Assembly: GCF_014905415.1 (NCBI RefSeq)
Contig: NZ_BNEO01000001.1
Location: forward strand, 62,001-126,000
Reading direction: 5' to 3'
Source: Virgibacillus salexigens
Lineage (GTDB): Bacteria; Bacillota; Bacilli; Bacillales; Amphibacillaceae
Length of the DNA stretch: 64,000 bases
Positions 23,658 through 34,809 of the stretch are shown piece by piece. The notes under the pieces were generated by a model. That model did not search any database. It had not been told where the DNA came from and worked only from the letters and a program-made list of their open reading frames with translations. The position numbers and the translations under genes were made by a program. The first letter of the stretch is position 1, and every line of letters starts with the position of its first letter.

Positions 23658-24623
23658 TTCAGATTTTTGGTGATGATAAAGTAATTTTGAAACAGCATCA
23701 ACTAATTTTTCCTTTAAAAAAGTAGGTTCTAAAACATCAACCGTTGTTCCATAAGTAAGCAAAAAATTAGGAACATAAGTCGAAATGGCACTTTCATCAA
23801 GTTTAAAATAAGCCCGATTTTTCGATCGTTCCACAATCGCGTGTCCAAATAACCAATGATTACACAGATCATTAATGGCATGCGGAGTACCTTGAATGGA
23901 AACCGTCAGTAGTTGGTTCTGATTTTCCCTATCAGGTAAAAGATTTTGAAGGAAAAACTGCCGAGTTGAAAAACTTTCTGGCTTTTTAAATATAATATCT
24001 GTGATGGATAAGGATTGAATGCGATCCACTCGAAAACTGCGAATATTACGGCGTAAATGGCAATAGGCGATGACATACCATTTTCCCTTCCAATACGTCA
24101 ATCCATATGGATCAACCCGACGTTCCTGCAAGGAGGCTTGGTATCCTTTTTGATACACTATAGTGAGCATTTTGCCATCTGCCACTGATATTTCCAACTC
24201 CTGAAGAAAAGAATTCAAGGAAGAATCAGGTTTAGGACTAATCACATCAATTCCCTTTTCGTGACGGTCAATTTCCTCTGATTGATTCGGATTTGTGTAT
24301 CTTTTCAGCTTGGAAACCGCTCGATTTAATGCGTCACCGAAGGGGTAGCCAGCCTCTTCTGCAAATTTGGATGCATGGACAAGTGCCTTCTGTTCATCCA
24401 TGCCAAAAAAAAGTGGAGCTTTAGTCAAGTCATAAAGCAAACGGTACCCACCGTTATGCCCGGAATCAGCTATAATTGGAACGCCGCTGGCACACAACGA
24501 ATCAATATAGCGATAAACACTTCGAATATGGATTTCAAGTTCATTCGCCAATTGTTTAGCAGTCATCTGTTTTTTCGTTTTTAACAACCATAAAATGGCG
24601 AGCATCTTATCAGCCTTGGACAT
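23649..24623 (-). CDS. HTH/WYL-domain transcriptional regulator (YafY-like)
   Basis: 324 aa. The N-terminal HTH_11 domain (residues 5-60) contains KKQMTAKQLANELEIHIRSV and YRYIDSLCASGVPII. The central WYL domain lies near 150-240 with DPYGLTYWKGKWYVIAYCHL and RRNIRSFRVDRIQSL. A C-terminal WCX extension follows. Such proteins respond to ligands or nucleic acid and control stress or defence genes; target unknown. Ribosome site GAGGTG precedes ATG. The divergent side is free of genes, so it may control the downstream VOC gene or itself. Confidence 0.85.
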   Translation of the reverse strand: MSKADKMLAILWLLKTKKQMTAKQLANELEIHIRSVYRYIDSLCASGVPIIADSGHNGGYRLLYDLTKAPLFFGMDEQKALVHASKFAEEAGYPFGDALNRAVSKLKRYTNPNQSEEIDRHEKGIDVISPKPDSSLNSFLQELEISVADGKMLTIVYQKGYQASLQERRVDPYGLTYWKGKWYVIAYCHLRRNIRSFRVDRIQSLSITDIIFKKPESFSTRQFFLQNLLPDRENQNQLLTVSIQGTPHAINDLCNHWLFGHAIVERSKNRAYFKLDESAISTYVPNFLLTYGTTVDVLEPTFLKEKLVDAVSKLLYHHQKSELD

Positions 24624-24727
24624 ACTACACCTCTTAAAGACAAAATTTCAAACTACTGCCATCTTTATCTCATAAATCATAAGAGTATTTTCGTACAACC
24701 CTTCTAGAAATCAAGAGTACCGCGTTG

Positions 24728-24781
24728 TTCGACAATCTGGCCCGATTCAGGAAAGACCTTATTCCAGATTTGCACCCTTTA
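24728..24781. repeat. Dispersed island repeat, copy 1
   Basis: Contains GACAATCTGGCCCGATT then TTATTCCAGATTTGCACCC, the consensus pair ATCTGGCCC ... ATTCCAGAATTGCGCCC. The surrounding 24624-24949 gap has no gene. Confidence 0.65.
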
Positions 24782-24949
24782 ACGTAAGACTCGATTTCAA
24801 GATAAACTTAATATACATTAATATCTATCTTTAGTTACTGTTCCCTTATATGTCCCAGTGACAAAGTTCTTACCCTAGACCGCAAAGCACCACATTGTTA
24901 ATGATTCTCCTAATTCAAACGTTCTTCTTTTATGATTTAATTGAATCAA

Positions 24950-27577
<2,628 letters not shown>

Positions 27578-27827
27578 TTAATAGCTGCAGACTGCGTCAA
27601 AGAAGCAACATTACTTGATTTATGCTAACAATTTTTAAAAATAAAAAACAGTCTAAAAATGGTCAGGAAACTATGGTATAATTAAACTAGGGAAAGGGAC
27701 AGTTGCCGATTTTTATCTTACTATCTTTTTTAGTAACAAATACTATTGAACTATCCTGCCCATTAACTTAATACCATTACTTCATACGACTGCCAAGGAT
27801 TTCTTCTCGATTGCTAAAAATCTTTTT

Positions 27828-27900
27828 TACTCCACAATCTGGCCATATGAGCCAACAGCGGGCGTATTCTTTAATTCCGTGAGCGCGCCCTTTTATTGAA
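27828..27900. repeat. Dispersed island repeat, copy 2
   Basis: Contains TACTCCACAATCTGGCC and then TTTAATTCCGTGAGCGCGCCC. The 27578-27975 gap holds this repeat and the rph upstream region; no gene is seen. Confidence 0.65.
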
Positions 27901-27975
27901 TAAGAATTTTTTTCAAATTGAGACGGATTGGCATATAACATTTCAGTAAAGGCTTTATATAAAAACGTTACTTAC

Positions 27976-28428
27976 TTATTTGTTACCGAGTTGTTCCGCT
28001 AAACCGATTAGAATTCCTTCGGTTCCACGAATGTAGCAGAGCCGATACGAGTCCTCGTACTGAACCACTTCGCCAACGATCTGAGCACCATACTTAGTGA
28101 GTCTGGATACCATTTCGTCAATATCTTCAACGGTGAACATGACGCGTAGATAACCAAGCGCATTTACAGGAGCAGTCCGGTGATCTGATATAGTAGGTGG
28201 GTTGAGAAATCGTGAAAGTTCAATTCGGCTGTGACCATCTCGGGTAACCATCATAGCAATCTCTACGCACTGAGAACCCAATCCGGTTACGCGACCAGCC
28301 CATTCACCTTCGACAGTGGCTCGTCCTTCGAGGTTCAAGCCAATCTCCTCAAAGAAAAGGATTGCGTTATCAAGGGATTCTACAGCGATGCCGACATTGT
28401 CCATTCTTAGTAATTTGTTTTTTGCCAT
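27976..28428 (-). CDS. VOC-family protein (glyoxalase-like)
   Basis: 150 aa, a single VOC fold: MDNVGIAVESLDNAILFFEE at the start, RVTGLGSQCVEIAMM in the middle, LRVMFTVEDIDEMVSRL at the start of the second module, and EDSYRLCYIRGTEGILIGLA at the end with the terminal metal-site position. It most resembles uncharacterised VOC proteins annotated as glyoxalase/bleomycin-resistance proteins. Ribosome site AAGGAG. It stands alone between two repeat copies. Substrate unknown. Confidence 0.8.
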   Translation of the reverse strand: MAKNKLLRMDNVGIAVESLDNAILFFEEIGLNLEGRATVEGEWAGRVTGLGSQCVEIAMMVTRDGHSRIELSRFLNPPTISDHRTAPVNALGYLRVMFTVEDIDEMVSRLTKYGAQIVGEVVQYEDSYRLCYIRGTEGILIGLAEQLGNK

Positions 28429-28522
28429 AGTTTTATCTCCTTATGTGTAAAATTTATTACTATAGACTTCTTCTAGATTACTAAAACAATTCCTTTATAT
28501 CTATACCATTTCTTTTATTCGA

Positions 28523-28592
28523 TTAAATGACCCTTTTCATAAATAATCATAAATAAAGAGCACAACTCTTATTCCAGAATTGCGCCTGTTTG
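28523..28592. repeat. Dispersed island repeat, copy 3
   Basis: ATTAAATGACCC, a spacer, then CTTATTCCAGAATTGCGCC. Same arrangement as the other copies. Confidence 0.6.
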
Positions 28593-28608
28593 TGGAAATC
28601 CACTAGCA

Positions 28609-29493
28609 TTAATTATCACCCAGGTGCTTATTTAACGTGTCAGATGTCTTTTCCAATAAATTTTGGTTAATTTCAGTATAATAGACGCCTTTAATAATTT
28701 TTTCCTCTGCCTCCTGTGCCATATCGATGACCTGCATGGACACAGAATTCATATCCTCCATTTGGTTTAATGAACCGTTTGGAATATTTTTTTTACCACT
28801 TTCTTCCAAAAGGGCTTTAATTTCTGAAGCGGACAATTGATCTTTAATTAAATCACCCATTTCGCTAATTAATTCCCGATTCCCCTTTAAATCCTCCTTA
28901 ACAATTCCTAACTTATTATATATATGCTCTTCCGAAAAAGTGGCATAATAATCGATTGAAATATCTAAAAGGTTTGAAACTGTTGTTATAGCGGCTTCAG
29001 GGTCTGGCTCATAAGCAGATGCATGCATTAACTTATCATTGTCTATTATTTCTCCTTTAGAATTAAAAATTTCGACATGCGCCTCACGAGGAATTGACAC
29101 GACATTCATACTGTTGTCATCGCTATTGTAAGTCAGTACGATGTTAATATTGCTCCTACGATTCGTTTCACCAGCTGAATCTTTTCCCAGTAATAACACT
29201 GAAAAAGATAAATCTTCTTGTTGATATGCTTGTTGTTCGGTTTCTTGAACCATTTCGTTGCCAAAGTTTAGATTCGGCAGAAGTATAACAAGTGCTAAGA
29301 TTATTGCCGTTACAGAACCTAATACAGGAACGACATAACGTTTGCCTGTGTTAAGTAGAGTTCTATTGCTGCCTTGTTTTTGATCTTTCCTGTCTTGAAT
29401 TTTATTTAATGTTTCAATCCTATCTTCTTTCGTGAATTTCAGATCTTCCTTTTCCAAATAAGAAAAAACCTCCTTCTTAAATTTTTTATTCAT
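28609..29493 (-). CDS. Anti-sigma factor with extracytoplasmic LCP-type domain
   Basis: 294 aa. A basic cytosolic N-terminus of about 65 residues would bind sigma (FKKEVFSYLEKEDLKFTKED). One membrane span follows near 72-90 (VVPVLGSVTAIILALVILLP). The outer domain reads FSVLLLGKDSAG, RRSNINIVLTYNSDDNSMNV, VSIPREAHVEI and KLMHASAYEPDPEAAITTV, the order found in LytR-CpsA-Psr proteins. The second half of an LCP domain is short or diverged and its arginine-rich pocket incomplete, so teichoic-acid ligase activity is doubtful. The start at 29493 overlaps the sigma gene by 8 nt. Confidence 0.75.
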   Translation of the reverse strand: MNKKFKKEVFSYLEKEDLKFTKEDRIETLNKIQDRKDQKQGSNRTLLNTGKRYVVPVLGSVTAIILALVILLPNLNFGNEMVQETEQQAYQQEDLSFSVLLLGKDSAGETNRRSNINIVLTYNSDDNSMNVVSIPREAHVEIFNSKGEIIDNDKLMHASAYEPDPEAAITTVSNLLDISIDYYATFSEEHIYNKLGIVKEDLKGNRELISEMGDLIKDQLSASEIKALLEESGKKNIPNGSLNQMEDMNSVSMQVIDMAQEAEEKIIKGVYYTEINQNLLEKTSDTLNKHLGDN

Positions 29494-30010
29494 AAGCATT
29501 TCCCTCCTCAATTAAAATTTTTAATCTTTGTTTTGCTCTGCTTAGTCTTGTTTTAACTGTATTGACATTTAATTCTGCTACATGGGCTATTTCTTTAATG
29601 GATAAAGACTCATAGTAATACAAAAAGATAACTTCCCTATAATTTTTGGATAAAGAAAAGATAAGACTCCTCATCTCTTCAGATTTGGCATTTTTAATCA
29701 TCTTATCTTCTGCTGAAGGTAAAAAAGTTCCAATCGCGCTTTCCAAGAAGCTTCTTGCTTGAACTTTTCGAAAGTGCCAACTTCTAAAATAATCCTTACA
29801 TTGATTGATTGTAATTCTGTATAGCCAGGTTTTTATTGATGATTCAAAACGAAAGTTATCTAAGTTCTCATAGCATTTAATAAAGGTGTTCTGAACCATA
29901 TCCTTTGCAGTTTCTTTGTCTTTGACGTAACTAAACGCTAATCTAACTAGATCACTCCCATATTCGGTCATGACTCTCTCTAGAATCTCTTCTTTCTTCC
30001 CCTCTTCCAT
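29486..30010 (-). CDS. ECF-type RNA polymerase sigma factor
   Basis: 174 aa with region 2 (LVRLAFSYVKDKETAKDMVQ, then NTFIKCYENLDNF and KTWLYRITINQCKDYFR) and region 4 (SLSKNYREVIFLYYYESLSI, then KEIAHVAELNVNTVKTRLSR). It lacks region 1 and 3, as expected of group 4 sigma factors. Ribosome site GGAGGAG. It is coupled to the anti-sigma gene by an 8-nt overlap, so the pair forms a membrane-gated switch, probably sensing the envelope. Targets cannot be read here; no matching autoregulatory promoter was recognised. Confidence 0.88.
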   Translation of the reverse strand: MEEGKKEEILERVMTEYGSDLVRLAFSYVKDKETAKDMVQNTFIKCYENLDNFRFESSIKTWLYRITINQCKDYFRSWHFRKVQARSFLESAIGTFLPSAEDKMIKNAKSEEMRSLIFSLSKNYREVIFLYYYESLSIKEIAHVAELNVNTVKTRLSRAKQRLKILIEEGNAYE

Positions 30011-30094
30011 GACTCCTCCTATTTTCAGCTAGATTTAGTTATTTGGCCTTTAGACGACAACTGATCCAAAATGGTTTCAACAATCCTTAAAAAA

Positions 30095-30142
30095 GAAAAA
30101 AGCATTATATACAAGATAACTCAAAACCTTGAAAATAATGCT
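30095..30142 (-). terminator. Possible terminator downstream of the MFS pseudogene
   Basis: AGCATTAT and ATAATGCT, 26 nt apart, form an 8-bp stem followed on the minus strand by TTTTTTC. The long loop makes it a weaker prediction. Confidence 0.45.
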
Positions 30143-30224
30143 CAGCTTTTATTAATACATATTTAATAAAATTAATCTCCGCCGTTATTACACACAATGT
30201 TAAAAAAGTTAATCTATTAATTGG

Positions 30225-30255
30225 CCCTAGAAAGCAATATTGGGCGCATTTTTAT
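30225..30255. repeat. Dispersed island repeat, copy 4 (partial)
   Basis: ATTAATTGGCCC then AATATTGGGCGCAT. Shares the GGCCC ... GCGC layout with better-preserved copies and is interrupted by the IS-end hairpin that follows; a further AAGCGCCCTTTTC piece is at 30318. Confidence 0.45.
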
Positions 30256-30309
30256 TTGAACTGCACCCCAATTGTTAGACACAACTAACAAATTGGAGGT
30301 GCAGTTCAA
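30256..30309. mobile_element. Left-end remnant of an IS3/IS150-like element
   Basis: Arms of 23 and 25 nt, beginning TTGAACTGCACC and ending GGTGCAGTTCAA, pair with two single-base bulges around a 6-nt loop. The composition (ACTGCACCCCAATTGTTAG) resembles IS150-group left ends, where the hairpin hides the first ribosome site (GGAGGTGCAG). No transposase frame follows, so it is a relic or a tiny non-autonomous element. The 30011-30434 gap otherwise holds only repeat pieces. Confidence 0.5.
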
Positions 30310-30434
30310 TTCGGGATAAGCGCCCTTTTCTTGAATATCGCGATATTAGAAAACGATTGTTTAAATTCTAAAAGGAATCTCCCATTAAAGTACCTGATAC
30401 GAAAACAAAAAGATCTCGTTCTGATGTCAAGTAT

Positions 30435-31594
30435 CTATTGAAAAAGTTGGTTCTTTTTTTCTTTTACCTTTTGGGTACTAAGCACAAAGCTAGCGATTGC
30501 TGCAATACTACAAACATATGGGAGTTGAGAATATCCCCAAATAGATATGACATAACCTCCAATCATTGAACCAATGGTGATACCAATATACAGAGCAGTA
30601 TTATTCCATGCCATAACAATTCCTCGTTCTTTTGGATATTCCACTGCTAATCTCACTTGGTATGATGTAAATCCTGCATACCCGACTAAAGCCCATATAA
30701 ACAGAAAGAAATAAATCGAATCGCCAGATGAGAAGAATATCCCTAAACAAATGAGTACTAGAGTTAAGAAAATTAGCGTAGCCTTCGAAATCTTTCTTTC
30801 TCCAAATTTATCTGTTAATTGCCCACTTGTAAGGCTTCCTAAAACAGCACCGACACCAAAAAAGGTAACAGCCAATGCGATTTCTGATGATGAGAATCTA
30901 TTTTCGGAGTAAAGCGCTGCACCTAAATAAACATAAAGGGCATACATGGAAATCGCCCAAATGGTAGTAACACTTACGGAACCAAGTATTCTTAGAAGAT
31001 TCCCTTCTAATAGACGACTTCTTGTTAAATCACTTTTAGGAATAGATTTCCATGTCTTGAAGTTCACTACCGCCAATATGGCTCCTATGATCGCCATTAC
31101 AACAATACTGAACGCCAACCAAGAAAATGCTCTAATAACGTACCGAATGGCGCACCTGCCCAAAGAGCTGTTAAGTGTCCTGAGACAACAATCGAAAGCC
31201 ATTTTCCTCTTCGATTTGGTGGAGCTATATCTCCAATGATTGCGTATATCAAAGGAGTAATTGAAGCAACGGATAAACCAGCTAAAATACGACTAACAAT
31301 TAGCCATAAAAATGAAGAAGCAAAAGCAGTTAGCGCGTTAGAAATAGCGAACAATAATAAACCAAACGTAATAATTGTTCTTCGTCCCTTTTTATCTGAA
31401 AGCCAACCAAAGAATGGAGCCGAAAAGGCATATGTAACCGCAAAAACAGTTACCATCCATCCGGTCGTCTCTGGACTAACCTTATATGCTTCCGAAATGA
31501 ACGGTAATAACGGAGACGCCACAAATAAATCAGTACCCATCAGAAACAAAGTTATCCAACTAACACTTAAATTTGCCCTCCCTCGTATCTCCAT
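30435..31594 (-). pseudogene. Frameshifted MFS drug-efflux-type transporter
   Basis: Two overlapping frames together encode one 12-helix MFS protein of about 385 aa. The first (31097-31594) has the N-terminal half with GWLSDKKGRRTI (loop 2-3 motif) and ends GWRSVLL. The second resumes with FSIVVMAIIGAIL and carries the C-terminal half with GQLTDKFGERKI. The frame changes near 31112, so a single-base indel explains the break. It resembles AraJ/YdhP-type exporters. Either a real pseudogene or a base-calling error. Confidence 0.8.
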
Positions 31595-31648
31595 AGCCCC
31601 CCATATAATATTATTTATACATGTATATTCACTAGGGGTTATAAAAAA

Positions 31649-31682
31649 GAAGCGATCTTAAAGGAAAGCGCCCTTTTGCATT
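31649..31682. repeat. Dispersed island repeat, copy 5 (half)
   Basis: AAGCGATCTTAAAGGAAAGCG followed by CCCTTTT (shown in two parts). Forms the GCG stem seen in copies 10 and 12. Confidence 0.55.
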
Positions 31683-31708
31683 AAAAAAATAAACAAGCAA
31701 TTTTGTTC

Positions 31709-32410
31709 TTATTGCTTAAATGCTTCTAACCTTTGAACTTGAACTCCTTTGTCATCAAAGTTCTCCTCTGCCAACCATTGGGTTAATGCTTGTTTATGTA
31801 GTGGCCATTCTTCTTTTAGCATTGAAAACCAGTTGGTGTTTCGTGAACGTTGTTTATAAATCTGGTTGTTTCTAAATGTCCCTTCATATTGAAACCCTAA
31901 CCTTTTAGCAGTTTTGTTAGAAGGAGCATTGAGAGAATCACATTTCCATTCATAACGTCGGTACTGAAGTTCCTCAAATACATATGCAGCTAATAGATAA
32001 TGTGCCTCAGTAGATATGCGTGTCCTTCTTAATGCATCTGAAAAATTGATATGCCCTACTTCAACTACCCCATTTTCTTGATCAATCCTCATCAAACTAA
32101 AAATTCCAAGAGGCTGGATCGTCTCTTTATTCAGCACAACATAAAAAACTTCTGTCTTGCTTGCTATTTTTTTCAGTAGCATCTTTTCAAATTCTTCATA
32201 GTTTTGAGGGGGCTCTTCTGGCAAGTAAGTCCAATTACTAGGGTTCGAGTGTTTAAAGCATTCATAGAGAGCTTTACTATGCTCGCAAGTCAACTTAGTG
32301 ACAATCGTATATTTCCCAACATAATACATATCTGCAGGGAGTGCTCGTTTCTGCCAGTTAGGCATTGCTTTGCCAATTGGCTGGTTGTATTGGTTTATTC
32401 TCTGATTCAT
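31709..32410 (-). CDS. GNAT-family acetyltransferase (RimJ/RimL-like)
   Basis: 233 aa. The RimL-type Acetyltransf_3 domain spans about 30-195: TYLPEEPPQNYEEFEKMLLK, LGIFSLMRIDQENGVVEVGH with INFSDALRRTRISTEAHYLL, and WKCDSLNAPSNKTAKRLGFQ followed by YEGTFRNNQIYK. This matches the widespread Bacillus proteins that acetylate N-termini, amino acids or small molecules; substrate unknown. Ribosome site GTGGTGATT is modest. Monocistronic within the accessory block. Confidence 0.82.
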   Translation of the reverse strand: MNQRINQYNQPIGKAMPNWQKRALPADMYYVGKYTIVTKLTCEHSKALYECFKHSNPSNWTYLPEEPPQNYEEFEKMLLKKIASKTEVFYVVLNKETIQPLGIFSLMRIDQENGVVEVGHINFSDALRRTRISTEAHYLLAAYVFEELQYRRYEWKCDSLNAPSNKTAKRLGFQYEGTFRNNQIYKQRSRNTNWFSMLKEEWPLHKQALTQWLAEENFDDKGVQVQRLEAFKQ

Positions 32411-32486
32411 TTAATCACCACATTTCATTACATTATTTATTGCAGCATAACTCGTTAAGAATAATTAATCATCTGGTCTTTAATGA

Positions 32487-32556
32487 TTTACTCCACAATC
32501 TGGCCCTTTTCCTCAAGATTCGGCACTGATCTTTATTCCAGAAAAGCGCCCTCGTA
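32487..32556. repeat. Dispersed island repeat, copy 6 (best preserved)
   Basis: TTTACTCCACAATCTGGCCC, 18 nt, then CTTTATTCCAGAAAAGCGCCC. It sits directly left of the IS110 element, whose family is known to choose repetitive or palindromic targets. Confidence 0.7.
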
Positions 32557-32604
32557 TATTATTATTAACCAGATTTTTTCTGGTGATAAATCTATGTACC
32601 TTTC

Positions 32605-32817
32605 ATTCAAGGTATAATGGATTTAAATCAGAGAGAGGATGCCGTTCTGCGCCCTTGAAGCATTGTCTTCGTGCAATAGACTGGCACCTCTTTCTTTATA
32701 GACCTATTCGAATGAGCTGGATGACACGTGGTTGTCGTATATCGAACGAGGTTGGGTATCTATCAAGTTTTAGAGGTTTTCCTTCTACTCTGGTTAATTT
32801 TACTTTGAGGTGTTGTT
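32605..32817 (+). ncRNA. Candidate bridge-RNA region of the IS110 element
   Basis: The left non-coding end begins with a TATAAT box (32613-32618) and then a foldable segment: AGAGAGGATGCC (32632-32643) can pair with GGCACCTCTTT (32683-32693), enclosing smaller stems, with further hairpin potential to 32790. In IS110-group elements such as IS621 this position encodes the bridge RNA that specifies target and donor. Boundaries and guide loops are not defined here. Confidence 0.45.
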
Positions 32818-33788
32818 ATGATCTATCTTGGAATTGATATTGGAAAACGTCATCACGAAACTGGATTGATTAACGAAAAAGGCAATTCTATTGGAAAAAC
32901 AGTACGTTTCGCTAACTCTAAAACAGGTAGTGATAAACTCCTTAAATTCCTGAATCAACACCAAGCTACACCCGAAAATTGTGTTTGTGGTATGGAAGCC
33001 ACCGGTCATTATTGGTTATCTGTTTTTTCTTTCCTTCATAAACTTGAGTTTAAGGTTACTGTTTTTAACCCGATGCAGTCCGATGCTTTACGGAACTTTT
33101 ATATTCGTAAGACAAAAACGGATGTGAAGGATGCCTTTCTCATTGCTCAGGTAATTCGCATTGACTCCCCGAAAGAAACGCCTTTTATAGAAGAAGATTT
33201 ACTTCAACTTCGGCATCTTGAGCGATTACGTTATACCTTAGTTGACCAAAGCCCCGATGTTAAACGGAAAATCATCGCTTTCTTGGAGTTTCCATCGGTA
33301 CAGACGTTTTTAGGATGCAGATCCAACTTTTATTGGAACAAATCATGTTACTTGAAAAACAATTAGTACAAATCGAGGTAACAATGATGGAGCTCTCGAA
33401 TCAACAAAAGCATTTTTTAACGACCATTACTGGAGTGAGTCACCTAACAGTTGCCGTCATATTAGGTGAAATTGGATCCATTAATCGCTTTGAGCGTCCT
33501 GGACAGTTAGTGGCGTTTGCCGGTCTAGATGCGTCCGTTAACCAATCGGGCGAGTTCAACAGTTCCTATACCAAGATGTCAAAACGTGGCTCGCCTTATC
33601 TGAGACGCGCTATTTGGCAAGCAGCATTTGTGGCTAGTTTTCATGATCCTGCATTATCCCTTTATTATCAAAAATTAAGAAACCGAGAAAAAGTTTATGG
33701 AACTGCGGTAGGCGCCGTCGCTCGGAAATTAACGCACATCATATTTGCGATTTTGAGAGATGGACAGCCTTATGAACCTCGAGCTTAA
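32818..33788 (+). pseudogene. IS110-family transposase, internally deleted and frameshifted
   Basis: The first frame (32818-33366) gives the DEDD RuvC-like part: YLGIDIGKRHHETG, GMEATGHYW, KTKTDVKDAFLIA. It leaves register after VDQSPDVKRKIIAFLE, and the second (33315-33788) holds the Tnp_20 part with FLTTITGVSHLTVAVILGEI, ERPGQLVAFAGLDASVNQSG and RGSPYLRRAIWQAAF, which carries the catalytic serine region. Relative to the usual size of about 400 aa, some 80 residues of the linker are missing. Ribosome site GAGGTG. It should be inactive. Confidence 0.85.
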
Positions 33789-34059
33789 TCAAAGAATTAT
33801 AAACAACTTATTCATCCAATTTCTAAAATCACCCAAACGGGTGGTCTATTTGTCGTACAAAAATGCGTAGAAAAAAAGGATTTACAGGAAAATAATTTAC
33901 AAATAATGCTTGACTTTTTATAGCTGGTCTATTATGGAATAACTCAGGGTCGTTGAAATTAGTTCAAATCTTAATCAACATTAGTACTACCAAAGTTGAA
34001 GAACTGTTCTAAACAACCCTTTAAATTGAATAATCATGAAGTTTGGTGCTTGAGTTACT

Positions 34060-34566
34060 CTACCTATTTTGATATAGGTAAAGTCCATAATCTTGCATGA
34101 CAGAGGTGTGTCCCATTTGCCGCAACATGGTGGCTATATTCCCACGATGATAGGATCCGTGAGTGACTACGTGTAGTACAGTTTCAGAAACAGAAGTCTC
34201 AAGCAACCCTGCATATGGATTATTAACTGAAATTACCCTTTCCAGATTTTCTTGGCTGTTGAGAAGTGCATTATATCGCTCAGATAAATCTAAGTATAAC
34301 TTTTCCACTTCATCAATATTTTTTGTCTCCACTTGTTCACTTAATTCATTCGCAGACGTCATCGCTTCACTCATACTTTTACCTGAGATAACACCAAACC
34401 AGGTACAGTCTACGATGTAAATATGGGATAACACCTTTGATACCGAAGAGAAACCACTTTGAATTTCCTTATGATAAATGTCCTCTGGCAGTTCTTTTAA
34501 ACGATCAATGATCACTCTATTTGCCCATGCGTGGTAGTCGTACATTTTTAAAACGGGATGCGTCAT
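34060..34566 (-). CDS. DinB-family protein
   Basis: 168 aa four-helix bundle of the DinB/YfiT superfamily. Metal-ligand histidines are expected in SSVSKVLSHIYIVDCTWFGV near residue 48 and VLHVVTHGSYHRGNIATML near 133-137, and both segments are intact. Family members include thiol transferases such as BshC-independent enzymes, but most are uncharacterised. Ribosome site GGAGGAT. An inverted repeat GACAA-TTG-TTGTC lies 65 nt upstream (34636-34648). Confidence 0.8.
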   Translation of the reverse strand: MTHPVLKMYDYHAWANRVIIDRLKELPEDIYHKEIQSGFSSVSKVLSHIYIVDCTWFGVISGKSMSEAMTSANELSEQVETKNIDEVEKLYLDLSERYNALLNSQENLERVISVNNPYAGLLETSVSETVLHVVTHGSYHRGNIATMLRQMGHTSVMQDYGLYLYQNR

Positions 34567-34696
34567 TTTAAAGATCCTCCTATTTCACTTTTTAAAATTG
34601 ATCATTTTACAAATAAATGATTAAACAACTTCCTTGACAATTGTTGTCAGTACCCTTATACTTCTAATTCTAGTTTAACTATAAAAGTCCTTCTTC

Positions 34697-34760
34697 AACT
34701 AAATTGTCCTATTCAAAAATAGAGCGCATTTCAACTTCGGAAATGCGCACGATAACGGAA
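34697..34760. repeat. Dispersed island repeat, copy 7
   Basis: CTAAATTGTCC, then AATAGAGCGCATTTC and the complementary GGAAATGCGCAC, which form a GCGCATTTC/GAAATGCGC stem. Confidence 0.55.
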
Positions 34761-34809
34761 ACTCATTTACTAATTTTTATACAACAATAATTAGTATTCA
34801 ACGATAAAT

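Larger units (their letters stand above)
32583..33860 (+). mobile_element. IS110-family insertion sequence, decayed (ends approximate)
   Basis: The element consists of about 230 nt of structured non-coding left end, the broken transposase gene and a short right end. IS110 elements lack terminal inverted repeats, so ends cannot be set from one copy. A 6-bp hairpin ACCAGA-TTTTT-TCTGGT (32568-32584) lies at the left junction. Confidence 0.7.

Noticed and set aside
27660-27690. Plus-strand TGGTATAAT promoter near 27675
   Set aside because: The -10 looks good but no suitable -35 was found and no plus-strand gene follows.
34636-34648. GACAA-TTG-TTGTC repeat upstream of the DinB gene as an operator
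   Set aside because: Arms are only 5 bp and no regulator is encoded nearby; too short to support a call.
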